A stretch of 64,000 nucleotides of DNA from Streptomyces sp. CB02056 (GTDB taxonomy: Bacteria > Actinomycetota > Actinomycetes > Streptomycetales > Streptomycetaceae): contig NZ_LIPD01000013.1 of NCBI RefSeq assembly GCF_001905545.1, forward strand, positions 124,001 through 188,000, in the 5' to 3' direction. Under the pieces are notes generated by a model. That model did no database searches, was not told where the DNA came from, and saw nothing but the letters and a program-made list of their open reading frames with translations. The translations under genes and the position numbers were made by a program. Below are positions 50,128 through 58,493 of the stretch, piece by piece (position 1 is the stretch's first letter; each line of letters begins with the position of its first letter).

Positions 50128-50166
50128 GGTCCGGGCGGGTCCCGTGGGCCGGGCGGGGAGTGGCGG

Positions 50167-50766
50167 TCAGGAGGCCCCGAGGGCGGCGGCCCCGTCCCGC
50201 TCGACCCGGTCGGCCATGGCGGCCGCGGCCTTCAGGGCCTCCGCCCGGTTCCGGGTGCGCAGCAGGACGGTGTTGCCCCCGCGCTTGCCCCGGTCGCCGC
50301 CCGCCTTGGCGGCGACGGCCCAGCGCGGTCGGCGGAGCAGGGCGAGGACCAGCCAGCGGAGTCCGAAGTTCAGCCCCAGGACGGCGGCGATGGGGACGAG
50401 CAGGAGGACCCCCTCGCCGCCGGCTTCGCCGCCGACGTGCCGCATGGGGTCGTAGGCGTGCAGGGGCCTGTGCGTGGCCCCGAGGCGGCCGAGCCACACC
50501 ACCGCGATCCGTACGGGGCGGCGGTCGGGCCCGGTCACGTCGACGTAGCCGATCGACCCGTCCCGCTCGCCGCGGGCCCAGGCCGTCCGCTCCCTCGTGG
50601 TCGACAGGCTCTCCTGGAGCTCGCGGTCCTCGGCCTCCCGGGCCTTCCGGCGCTGCTCGAACTCCTCCGACCAGGCCTTCTCGCGCTTCTTCTGCTCGGT
50701 GGACCACGCCTGTTCGCGCTCACGCCGCTCGTCGGCGGTGACCCGCCGTTCCCCCCGGTTGCTCAT
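50167..50766 (-). CDS. Hypothetical membrane protein with charged coiled-coil
   Basis: A 199-residue protein. A highly charged helical N-terminus (ERREREQAWSTEQKKREKAW, about 12-60) is followed by a beta segment and one or two hydrophobic stretches (VLLLVPIAAVLGLNFGLRWLVLALL, about 120-145). No family recognised. ATG 50766 is chosen; a longer frame begins at 50793. Confidence 0.65.
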   Translation of the reverse strand: MSNRGERRVTADERREREQAWSTEQKKREKAWSEEFEQRRKAREAEDRELQESLSTTRERTAWARGERDGSIGYVDVTGPDRRPVRIAVVWLGRLGATHRPLHAYDPMRHVGGEAGGEGVLLLVPIAAVLGLNFGLRWLVLALLRRPRWAVAAKAGGDRGKRGGNTVLLRTRNRAEALKAAAAMADRVERDGAAALGAS

Positions 50767-50820
50767 GGCGGTCATCGTAGGAGACGAGGTCAAGGGAGGG
50801 TAAAGCGGGCCGCACGGCCG

Positions 50821-51897
50821 TCAGCCCGGGCGGACCGCCGTCCCGGTGGCGGCGGAGGTGCGGGCGGCCTCCAGGACGGCCAGGGCGGCCACCGCGTCGC
50901 GCGGGTCGACCGGGGGCGGGGTGCCCGGGGTGGTCAGGGCGGCGGCGATGCCCGCGTAGAAGGCGGGGTAGTCGCCCGGGTCGGTCGGCAGCCGGATCGC
51001 CGACTCGTCGGTGCCGAGGGTGCCGTAGTGCGCGGGCTGGTCGGTGCCCCAGGGACGGGTGCCGTCCGGGCGCAGGCCCGCCCGCAGGTCGGCCTCCTGC
51101 GGGTCCATGCCGGACTTGACGTAGCCGGCGGTGTCGCCGAGCACCCGCAGCCGGGGGCCGATCAGCGGGGTGATGGCGCTGGTCCACAGGTGCGAGCGGG
51201 TGCCGCTGGTGTGGGTGAGGGCGAGGAAGGCGTCGTCGTCCACCACCGCGCCGTCGCGTCGCACGTCGATCTCCGCGTACACCGTCTCGACCGGCCCGAA
51301 CAGGGTGAGCGCCTGGTCGACGAGGTGGCTGCCCAGGTCGTACAGGGTGCCGCCGACCTCGGCCGGGTCGGCCAGCTCCCGCCAGCCCGGCTTGGGCTTG
51401 GGGCGGAAGCGCTCGAAGCGGGACTCGAAGCGGTGCACCCGGCCGAGCGCGCCGCCGCGCACCAGCCGGCCCGCGGTGAGGAAGTCGCCGTCCCAGCGCC
51501 GGTTGTGGAAGACCGAGAGCAGCACGCCCTGCTCCTCGGCGAGCCGGCACAGCTCCAGCGCCTGGGCGGCGGTGCCGGCCAGCGGCTTGTCCACCACGGT
51601 GGCCAGGCCGGCCCGGAGGGCGGCGCGGGCGAGCGGGGCGTGGGTGCGGTTGGGCGAGGCGATGACGACCAGGTCCAGCGCGTCCGGGTCGGCGAGCAGC
51701 TGCTCGGGCGTGTCCACGGCGCGGGCGCCGGGGTGCTCGCGCGCCAGCTGGGCGCGCCGGTCGGGGTTGGCGGTGACCACGGCGTCCAGCCGCAGCCCCG
51801 GCGTGGTGGCGATCAGCGGCGCGTGGAACGCGGAGCCGGCCAGGCCGTAGCCGATCAGGCCGACGCGGAACGGACCGGGAGTCGTCTGCGGGTTCAT
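50821..51897 (-). CDS. Gfo/Idh/MocA family oxidoreductase
   Basis: A 358-residue NAD(P)-dependent sugar-type dehydrogenase: Rossmann motif RVGLIGYGLAGSAFHAPL, conserved VVDKPL (the EKP-like catalytic Lys), and the second domain with GGTLYDLGSHLVDQAL. ATG 51897 is preferred; an ATG 12 nt further upstream (51909) is in frame. Substrate unknown; members act on inositols, glucose or related sugars. It is divergent from the DUF2236 oxygenase across a palindromic operator. Confidence 0.9.
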   Translation of the reverse strand: MNPQTTPGPFRVGLIGYGLAGSAFHAPLIATTPGLRLDAVVTANPDRRAQLAREHPGARAVDTPEQLLADPDALDLVVIASPNRTHAPLARAALRAGLATVVDKPLAGTAAQALELCRLAEEQGVLLSVFHNRRWDGDFLTAGRLVRGGALGRVHRFESRFERFRPKPKPGWRELADPAEVGGTLYDLGSHLVDQALTLFGPVETVYAEIDVRRDGAVVDDDAFLALTHTSGTRSHLWTSAITPLIGPRLRVLGDTAGYVKSGMDPQEADLRAGLRPDGTRPWGTDQPAHYGTLGTDESAIRLPTDPGDYPAFYAGIAAALTTPGTPPPVDPRDAVAALAVLEAARTSAATGTAVRPG

Positions 51898-52008
51898 GCG
51901 CCCACTCAATCACGAGGCGCCCGGTTGCTCCCGGTTTCGGCGGACGGGACGGCGGGCCCGCCGCCGCGCCCTCGTCCGGGTGAGGCTGCCGCCGCGGCCC
52001 GGAGCGCG

Positions 52009-52044
52009 GTGATACGTGTACGCGGCGATACGTGCACGTATCAC
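52009..52044 (+). promoter_or_regulatory. 16-bp palindrome plus extra half-site upstream of oxygenase gene
   Basis: GATACGTGCACGTATC (52027-52042) is a perfect 16-bp palindrome; GTGATACGTG (52009-52018) is an additional half-site in direct orientation. It lies 26-60 bp before the ATG at 52070 and looks like a TetR-type operator, although no TetR gene is adjacent. Confidence 0.7.
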
Positions 52045-52069
52045 CCCACGGACTGCGACGGAGGATCAC

Positions 52070-53185
52070 ATGGCCGCCAACGGCTGGACCGACGACCTGC
52101 TCGACCGGATGCGCACCGTCGGCGACCCGCTCGGGGACGCCGCCATCGCCGAGACGTACGAGTTCGGACAGCAGGACCAGGTGCAGCAGACCCTGCTCGG
52201 CTTCGGCCGCAACAGCGACGCCGTCCCGGCCGGGCTGCCGCCCAGGCTCCGGGCGTACTTCGAGGAGTCCGCCGTCCTGCCGTCCTGGGCGGACCGGGCG
52301 CGGATGGCGCGCGGCCACGAGCTGCTCGGCCGCTACCAGCCGCTGATCGCCTCGATCCTGCTCTGCGGCTCGCTCCCGCTCTGCTACACCTGCGGCAACG
52401 GCGCCGAGGTGCTCGTCCGCTCCCAGCGCCTCACCTCCGGGGTGTACCGGCGCCTGATGGAGACCTCGCAGTTCGTCGTCGACGTCCTCGACAACGACGG
52501 CCTGGGGCCGGGCGGCCGCGGGCTCCGGTCGGCCCAGAAGGTCCGCCTGCTGCACGCCACCATGCGCTACCACGTCTCCCAGCTGGGCGACTGGGACGCC
52601 GCGGCCCTGGGGGTGCCGGTCAACCAGGAGGACCTGGCCGGCACGCTGATGTGCTTCTCGGTGCTGATCCCGCTCGGCCTCGCCGAACTGGGCGTCGAGC
52701 TGCTGCCCGAGGACCGGGAGGCCTACTTCCACATCTGGCGGGTGGTCGGCCACGTCCTGGGCGTCGACGAGCAGCTCAACCCGGCCAAGTTCGGCGACGG
52801 CGCGGCCCTGAAGGACGCCATCATCCGCCACCAGCAGCGGCCCTCGGAAGCCGGACGGGTGCTGACGAAGGGCGTCCTGGACTTCATCCGGGAGGTGCTG
52901 CCGGTCCCGTCGGGAGCGGGCCCCACCCTGATCCGGCGCCTGATCGGCGACAAGTCCGCCGACGTCATCGCGGTGCCCCCGGCGGACAGCCTCACCAAGC
53001 TCGGGCTGAGCGCCGCCGCCCTGCCGAACTTCGGGTACGGCAGGACGGGCGACACCCTGCCGCCGCTCGCCGAACTGGCGAGCCAACTGGGGCTGCTGGT
53101 CTTCAAGGAGGGGCTGCTGCTCACCAACAAGGGCCGCCGCCGGGAGTGGCAGGTCCCGACCGGCCTGACCGACTCGTCGTCCTGA
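52070..53185 (+). CDS. DUF2236 (MpaB/latex-clearing-like) oxygenase
   Basis: A 371-residue protein of the heme-b oxygenase-like DUF2236 superfamily (mycophenolate MpaB, rubber oxygenase Lcp relatives). Characteristic segments are LPPRLRAYFEESAVLPSWAD, the helical LLGRYQPLIASILL, RYHVSQLGDWD with candidate heme-ligand His, and MCFSVLIPLGLAELG. GGAGG 8 nt upstream supports ATG 52070. Substrate is unknown. Expression is likely repressor-controlled through the palindrome just upstream. Confidence 0.85.
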   Translation: MAANGWTDDLLDRMRTVGDPLGDAAIAETYEFGQQDQVQQTLLGFGRNSDAVPAGLPPRLRAYFEESAVLPSWADRARMARGHELLGRYQPLIASILLCGSLPLCYTCGNGAEVLVRSQRLTSGVYRRLMETSQFVVDVLDNDGLGPGGRGLRSAQKVRLLHATMRYHVSQLGDWDAAALGVPVNQEDLAGTLMCFSVLIPLGLAELGVELLPEDREAYFHIWRVVGHVLGVDEQLNPAKFGDGAALKDAIIRHQQRPSEAGRVLTKGVLDFIREVLPVPSGAGPTLIRRLIGDKSADVIAVPPADSLTKLGLSAAALPNFGYGRTGDTLPPLAELASQLGLLVFKEGLLLTNKGRRREWQVPTGLTDSSS

Positions 53186-53198
53186 CCGGGGCGCCACC

Positions 53199-53264
53199 GT
53201 GCGGCCACCGGCCCCGGCCCGTGCGGTCACCGGCCCCGGGGTGTGCGGCCACCGGCCGGACGGG
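53199..53264. repeat. Three tandem 22-bp units
   Basis: GTGCGG(C/T)CACCGGCC begins units at 53199, 53221 and 53243, exactly 22 bp apart; unit ends vary. It lies between the oxygenase and the HAD gene. Confidence 0.75.
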
Positions 53265-53398
53265 GGCCGCGCGGTGGCGGTGCGGGCGACTACGCTGGTC
53301 GGAGTTGGGGCAGCCTGTGGCGCCCGACCGGCCGAGGGTGTCCGGTCTGGGCATGTGCGAGAACGTTCAGACCTGTGCAAGACCGAGGAGACACCTAC

Positions 53399-54178
53399 GT
53401 GGCAGAGCGCAAGCCCATCGAGTCCTGGCTGACCGACATGGACGGGGTCCTCATCCACGAGGGCACGCCGATCCCCGGGGCGGAGGAGTTCCTGCGCAAG
53501 CTGCGGGAGTCCGGCAAGCCCTTCCTGGTCCTCACCAACAACTCCATCTACACCCCGCGCGACCTCAGCGCCCGGCTGGCCGGCATGGGCCTGGAGGTGC
53601 CGGAGGAGTGCATCTGGACCTCCGCCCTGGCGACGGCCAAGTTCCTCGCGGGCCAGCGCCCCGGGGGCACCGCGTACGTGATCGGCGAGGCCGGCCTCAC
53701 CACCGCGCTGTACCAGGCCGGTTACGTGCTGACCGACAACAACCCCGACTACGTGGTGCTCGGCGAGACCCGCACCTACTCCTTCGAGGCGCTCACCAAG
53801 GCGATCCGCCTGATCAACCAGGGCGCCCGGTTCATCTGCACCAACCCGGACGAGACCGGCCCCTCCACCGAGGGCGTGCTGCCGGCCACCGGCTCGGTCG
53901 CGGCCCTGATCACCAAGGCGACCGGGGTCGAGCCGTACTTCGTCGGCAAGCCCAACCCGCTGATGATGCGCGAGGCGCTGAACACCGCCGGCGCCCACTC
54001 CGAGACGGCGGTGATGATCGGCGACCGGATGGACACCGACATCGTCGCGGGCATGGAGGCCGGCATGGAGACCATCCTGGTGCTCACCGGCCTGACCTCC
54101 GCCTCCGACGTGGAGCGCTTCCCGTACCGGCCGACCCGCGTGGTCCAGTCGATCGCGGACCTGGTCGAGCTGGTCTAG
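53399..54178 (+). CDS. HAD-IIA family phosphatase (NagD-like)
   Basis: A 259-residue HAD hydrolase: WLTDMDGVL (nucleophile Asp), FLVLTNNS (motif II), FVGKPNPLMM (Lys) and IGDRMDTDIVAGMEAG (motif IV). This is the NagD/PNPase-like IIA subclass, acting on nucleoside or sugar phosphates. GAGGAG 8 nt upstream supports GTG 53399. No linked gene explains the substrate. Confidence 0.92.
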   Translation: MAERKPIESWLTDMDGVLIHEGTPIPGAEEFLRKLRESGKPFLVLTNNSIYTPRDLSARLAGMGLEVPEECIWTSALATAKFLAGQRPGGTAYVIGEAGLTTALYQAGYVLTDNNPDYVVLGETRTYSFEALTKAIRLINQGARFICTNPDETGPSTEGVLPATGSVAALITKATGVEPYFVGKPNPLMMREALNTAGAHSETAVMIGDRMDTDIVAGMEAGMETILVLTGLTSASDVERFPYRPTRVVQSIADLVELV

Positions 54179-54370
54179 CCGCTGGGTTTTCACCCCGCGT
54201 TCTCGTCGTGGGCCCCGTTCCGGCAGGTCGCCGGGGCGGGGCCGCTCCGTGTCCGGGGTGCGGGGCCGCCTGGTGCCCGCGGGGAGGCGGCCGTTGTCGG
54301 TGGGGCTGTGTAGCGTTCGGGGTGAAAGAGGGCGTGCGGCGCAACAGCCGCGGTGTGGGAGGTAGATGTC

Positions 54371-55099
54371 GTGACGGACACGGTCGAGGCGGGCGTGGTC
54401 GAGGCCGGCGAGGGCGGCGGGCTGGAACTGCCCGAGTCCTGGCGCGGGGTGCTGGGCGCCGAGACGGAGAAGCCGTACTTCGCCGAGCTGGCGGCCTTCG
54501 TGGCGGCCCAGCGCGCGGAGCACGAGGTGTTCCCGCCGAGCGGCCAGGAGTTCGCCGCACTGGAGGCCACCCCGTACGACAAGGTCCGGGTGCTCGTGCT
54601 CGGCCAGGACCCGTACCACGACAACGGCCAGGCCCACGGCATGAGCTTCTCGGTGCTGCCGGGCACCAAGACGCCGCCGTCGCTGCGCAACATCTTCAAG
54701 GAGCTGGACGCCGACCTGGGCGTCCCCGCCCCGGACAACGGCTACCTGATGCACTGGGCCGAGCAGGGCGTGCTGCTGCTCAACGCGGTGCTCACGGTCC
54801 GCGCGCACGAGGCCAACTCGCACAAGGCGAAGGGCTGGGAGAAGTTCACCGACGCGGTGATCAAGGCGGTGAGCGACCGCGACGAGCCGGTGGTCTTCGT
54901 GCTGTGGGGCAACTACGCGAAGAAGAAGCTGCCGCTGATCGACACCGCCAAGCACGTGGTGGTGCAGGGCGCGCACCCGTCGCCACTGTCGGCGAAGCTG
55001 TTCTTCGGCAGCCGTCCGTTCTCGCAGATCAACGCCGCGCTGGACTCCTTCGGCGCCGAGGCGATCGACTGGCAGGTGCCGAACCTGAAGGAGGCCTGA
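54371..55099 (+). CDS. ung: Uracil-DNA glycosylase, family 1
   Basis: A 242-residue base-excision repair enzyme that removes uracil from DNA. The water-activating motif GQDPYHDNGQAHG contains Asp80; the second motif AHPSPLSAK contains His202; both are intact. GGGAGG 8 nt upstream supports GTG 54371. Length is usual for actinobacterial Ung. It sits upstream of the csl locus. Confidence 0.95.
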   Translation: MTDTVEAGVVEAGEGGGLELPESWRGVLGAETEKPYFAELAAFVAAQRAEHEVFPPSGQEFAALEATPYDKVRVLVLGQDPYHDNGQAHGMSFSVLPGTKTPPSLRNIFKELDADLGVPAPDNGYLMHWAEQGVLLLNAVLTVRAHEANSHKAKGWEKFTDAVIKAVSDRDEPVVFVLWGNYAKKKLPLIDTAKHVVVQGAHPSPLSAKLFFGSRPFSQINAALDSFGAEAIDWQVPNLKEA

Positions 55100-55301
55100 G
55101 CCTCCGCCCGGAGCGCCTGCGGGCGTTCCGGGGTGCCGGTCGGCGGGCGCCGGCAGCCGGTGGTGGCCGTGGTTCGGACGGGTTCGATGTCCCGTCCGCC
55201 CACGGCCACTTGGCGTTCACCACCGGTGGCCGTCGGCCGGTGCCGGGTGTGCTTAGCTGGTGCCGACCGGTCGCCGGACCGGGGCCGGGGAGGGGCGGTA
55301 C

Positions 55302-56360
55302 GTGCACGGGCTGGGGCGGACAGGGACGTTGCGGGGCGCCGTCGGGGCGCTGCTGGCCGGGGTGGTGCTGGCGGCCGGGTCCGGCTGCACCGGTTCGGAC
55401 GGCGGGAAGCCGGGAGCCGGGTCCGTGTCCTCCGCCGCCGGGGCGGGCGCGGGGGCGGGTGCCGGTGCGGGCTTCGCCCAACTGCCCGGGCAGGCCTTCT
55501 ACGTCTCCGACCGCACCAACGCCGCCCAGCAGGTGACCGCGCTGCGCGGCCAGGGCCGGACGGCGGAGGCCGACGCGCTGCTGCGGATCGCCGGCCAGCC
55601 CTCCTCGCAGTGGCTCGGAGAGCAGGGCGCCCAGACGATCGCCGAGCAGGTGAGCCGACGGGCCGCCGAGGCCGGCCGCACGGCGGTCTTCGTCGCGTAC
55701 GACATCCCGCACCGCGACTGCGGCCAGTACTCGGCCGGCGGCGCCCCCGACGCGGCCGCCTACCGGGCCTGGATCACCGGCGTCGCCCAGGCCCTCGGCG
55801 ACCGCAGGGCCTGGGTGGTGATGGAGCCGGACGCCGTCGCGCACACCCTGGACACCTGCGGGATCAAGGGCGACCTGGCCGCCGAGCGGTACGGCCTGCT
55901 GGCCTTCGCCGTCCAGGAGTTGAAGAAGAACCCCAACGCGCGGGTCTACCTGGACGCGGGCAACCCCGGCTGGGCACAGGACCCGGAGGAGATGGCCACC
56001 GCCCTGCGCAAGTCGGGCATCGCGGCGGCCGACGGCTTCGCCGTGAACGTCGCCAACTTCTACGACACCGAACGGAACGCGGCCTACGGCGCCAGGCTCT
56101 CCGCGGCCCTCGGCGGGAAGAACTACGTCATCGACACCAGCCGCAGCGGCAACGGGGCGCTGGGCGGCGCCGCCTGGTGCAACCCGCCCGGGCGCGCGCT
56201 CGGCGAGCGGCCGACCACCGAGACCGGCCGGCCCGGGGTGGACGCCTACCTGTGGATCAAGAACCCGGGGGAGTCGGACGGCGACTGCGGCCGGGGCGAG
56301 CCCCGGGCGGGCGAGTTCTGGCTGCCGTACGCGCTCGGGCTGGCGCAGGCGGCGCGCTGA
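55302..56360 (+). CDS. cslZ: Family GH6 glucanase lipoprotein (CslZ-like)
   Basis: A 352-residue GH6 enzyme with the signatures VAYDIPHRDC and VVMEPDAV (both catalytic Asp) and the C-terminal DAYLWIKNPGESDG..C motif. An N-terminal hydrophobic core ends in AGSGC, a lipobox-like site, followed by a Gly/Ala-rich linker, so it is probably exported and anchored. It converges on glxA next to cslA; in S. coelicolor the corresponding endoglucanase trims the CslA beta-glucan at hyphal tips. GGGGAGGGG supports GTG 55302. Confidence 0.88.
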   Translation: MHGLGRTGTLRGAVGALLAGVVLAAGSGCTGSDGGKPGAGSVSSAAGAGAGAGAGAGFAQLPGQAFYVSDRTNAAQQVTALRGQGRTAEADALLRIAGQPSSQWLGEQGAQTIAEQVSRRAAEAGRTAVFVAYDIPHRDCGQYSAGGAPDAAAYRAWITGVAQALGDRRAWVVMEPDAVAHTLDTCGIKGDLAAERYGLLAFAVQELKKNPNARVYLDAGNPGWAQDPEEMATALRKSGIAAADGFAVNVANFYDTERNAAYGARLSAALGGKNYVIDTSRSGNGALGGAAWCNPPGRALGERPTTETGRPGVDAYLWIKNPGESDGDCGRGEPRAGEFWLPYALGLAQAAR

Positions 56361-56417
56361 GGCCGCCTGCGCCTGACCTCGGGCCCTGCGCGTCGTGCGG
56401 TTCACACGGCGCGCGGT

Positions 56418-58349
56418 CTACGCGGTGATCTGGATCCAGCGGGCGACCGACGGGGTGCCGGCGGCGTCCGTCAGGAACAGCATGTACCAGCCCGGCGGCA
56501 GCAGGTTGGGGTTCGCGGGCAGGGTGAGCGAGACGCCGTCCGCCGTCCGTCCGGCGACGTCCAGGGCCACCGAGCGCTGCTCGACGTCCGTCACGTGGGT
56601 GACCGAACTCGGCCGGATCAGCTTGGCGGTGGCCACCGCCTCCGGGCGCGCCGTCCCGACGGCGAGGGTGCCGCCGAGCCGGGCCGCCTGCGGAACGGCG
56701 CCGACCTCCGGACGGTCGCCGTGGTACAGGTACGGCGGGGTGTAGATCTCGATGCGCTGCTCGAAGCCGCCCGGCTGGGTCTCGGCCTTGTCCGCGAAGA
56801 GCGGGTTGGAGCCCAGCACGGCGACCCGGCCGTCCGGCAGCAGCAGCGCCTCGGAGTGGTAGTTGCGGCCGACGGTCGGCTCGGCGGCGGTGGTGAAGCC
56901 GTTGGTGTCCGGGTGGTACACCTGCGCCTTGAGCAGGTCGCTGTCGCCGCGGCCGCGGTAGCCGCTGGAGCCGCCGGTGGTGAAGACGGTGTCGTCCGGC
57001 AGGATCACGCTGTTGAGGTAGCGGGTGCCGCCGGCCGGCAGGTCCGGGCCCGGGGTGAAGGCGGGAGCGGCGGAGGAGAGGTCCGCGATGTCGGTGCGGG
57101 CCGTGGACAGCGGCGACTCCCCGACACCGCCGCCGCCGAGCACCATCACCTTCTGCGCCTGCGCGGGCGGCAGCAGCACCGAGGAGGAGGTCTCGGTGAG
57201 GCCGGGGTCGCGCAGGCCGGGGACGGGCTGGAAGGCCCCGCTCGACAGGTCCCACACGCCGGGCTCGCGGCCCTTGTCGCCGGGGCCGTAGCCGCCGTTG
57301 GAGCCGGAGTAGAAGAGCTTGCCGGAGGCGGTCAGGAAGACCGCCGGGTAGGTCGGGAAGTAGTGGTCGGGGCCCTTGGACCAGGACTTGGTCCTCGGGT
57401 CGTAGATCTCGTTGTCGTTGCCGCTGAGGATCTCCCCGGTGTCGTCCAGCCCGGAGACGGTGACCACCCGGCCATCGCCCAGCCCGGTCAGCGTCGGGTA
57501 CCAGCGGGCGTGGGCCATGTCGGTGACCGGCTCGTACAGCTCGGTGTCCGGGTTGAACTCGAAGGCGGAGCGGATGCCCTGGTACTCCTGCTTGTCCAGG
57601 GTCAGCTTCTCGCTCTGCCCGTACAGGTTGTGGGCGTCGGTGCCGCTCAGGCCCTTGATCCGGTACTGGGCGGGGGAGTCGGAGACGAAGTCCTGGCCCG
57701 GGCCGACCGCCTCCACGTACACGTGCTGCTCACCGGCGGTGACCACGGTCTGCTTGCCGGAGCCGGTCTTGGTCGCGGCCGGGACCGTCACGGCGGCGGT
57801 GCTGGCGTACTCGTGGCCGTTCGGGGAGACGAAGACGGTGCCCTTGGGGAAGGTCCGGTCGCGCTCCGGGCTCTCGTTGCGCACCCGCATGATGCCGGCG
57901 GCCTTCTTCACGGCGCCGGCCAGCTTCTCGTAGCGCTGGGTGCCGCCGGCCACCAGGACGCGGCCGTCCGGCAGCGAGGTGTGGCCGCCGCAGAACATGT
58001 CGGCCGGGGTGGGGACCAGCTTGTAGGTGTTCCGGGCCGGGTCCCAGAGCAGGCTCTTGAAGGTGCCCGCGTTGAACTGCTTCTCGTCGTTGCCGGAACC
58101 GGCCACGATCAGGACCTTGCCCGTGCGCAGCACGGTCGCGTGCACGGCGTTGACCCGGAACTCGGTGGGCAGCGACAGGGTCTGCCAGTGGCCGTACTGC
58201 GCCTTGTACTCGGGGCGGTTGATCACGTAGTGGTGGTACTGCTGGGAGGCGAAGCCGAGGACGGCCGGCGCGTTCATCCCGGCCACGGTCAGCGCGACGG
58301 TGCTGCCGAGGGCGAGGCGCTTGGTGCGGCCGGCCTTGTGGATCTTCAC
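56418..58349 (-). CDS. glxA: GlxA-type radical copper oxidase (galactose-oxidase-like)
   Basis: A 643-residue secreted or membrane-anchored oxidase: N-terminal hydrophobic segment, Kelch-like seven-blade propeller (GGTQRYEKLAG, GNDNEIYDP, GGSSGYRGRG) and a C-terminal beta-sandwich. Copper-site residues are visible in MFCGGHTSLPDG, which should contain the Cys of the Tyr-Cys cofactor, and RNYHSEALLLPDGRV. GlxA oxidises the CslA glycan in streptomycetes for tip growth and morphogenesis. Cotranscription with cslA upstream is likely. Start GTG 58349 has GGGGAGC upstream. Confidence 0.93.
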   Translation of the reverse strand: MKIHKAGRTKRLALGSTVALTVAGMNAPAVLGFASQQYHHYVINRPEYKAQYGHWQTLSLPTEFRVNAVHATVLRTGKVLIVAGSGNDEKQFNAGTFKSLLWDPARNTYKLVPTPADMFCGGHTSLPDGRVLVAGGTQRYEKLAGAVKKAAGIMRVRNESPERDRTFPKGTVFVSPNGHEYASTAAVTVPAATKTGSGKQTVVTAGEQHVYVEAVGPGQDFVSDSPAQYRIKGLSGTDAHNLYGQSEKLTLDKQEYQGIRSAFEFNPDTELYEPVTDMAHARWYPTLTGLGDGRVVTVSGLDDTGEILSGNDNEIYDPRTKSWSKGPDHYFPTYPAVFLTASGKLFYSGSNGGYGPGDKGREPGVWDLSSGAFQPVPGLRDPGLTETSSSVLLPPAQAQKVMVLGGGGVGESPLSTARTDIADLSSAAPAFTPGPDLPAGGTRYLNSVILPDDTVFTTGGSSGYRGRGDSDLLKAQVYHPDTNGFTTAAEPTVGRNYHSEALLLPDGRVAVLGSNPLFADKAETQPGGFEQRIEIYTPPYLYHGDRPEVGAVPQAARLGGTLAVGTARPEAVATAKLIRPSSVTHVTDVEQRSVALDVAGRTADGVSLTLPANPNLLPPGWYMLFLTDAAGTPSVARWIQITA

Positions 58350-58389
58350 GGTGGGTGCTCCCCTCGGGAGGCGGTCGGGGGCTCTGGTC

Positions 58390-58493
58390 GGTGGGCGGCT
58401 CTGTTAGGTGGGTGGTGCTGTTCGGCGGGTGGTGTCGGTCGGTGGGTGGTGCTGGTCAGGCGGTGGTGCTGGTCAGTGGGAGGGTGCCGGTCA
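58390..58493. repeat. Degenerate 17-18-bp tandem repeats between cslA and glxA
   Basis: Six units of 17-18 bp, GGTGGGTGGTGCTGGTC-like, begin at 58390, 58407, 58424, 58441, 58459 and 58476, running into the cslA stop codon. They fill most of the intergenic space. Confidence 0.75.

Noticed and set aside
50437..55536. A 1,699-codon plus-strand open frame
   Set aside because: It overlaps seven well-supported genes in other frames, and its translation is low-complexity with Arg/Gly/Ala bias, as expected from high GC third positions.
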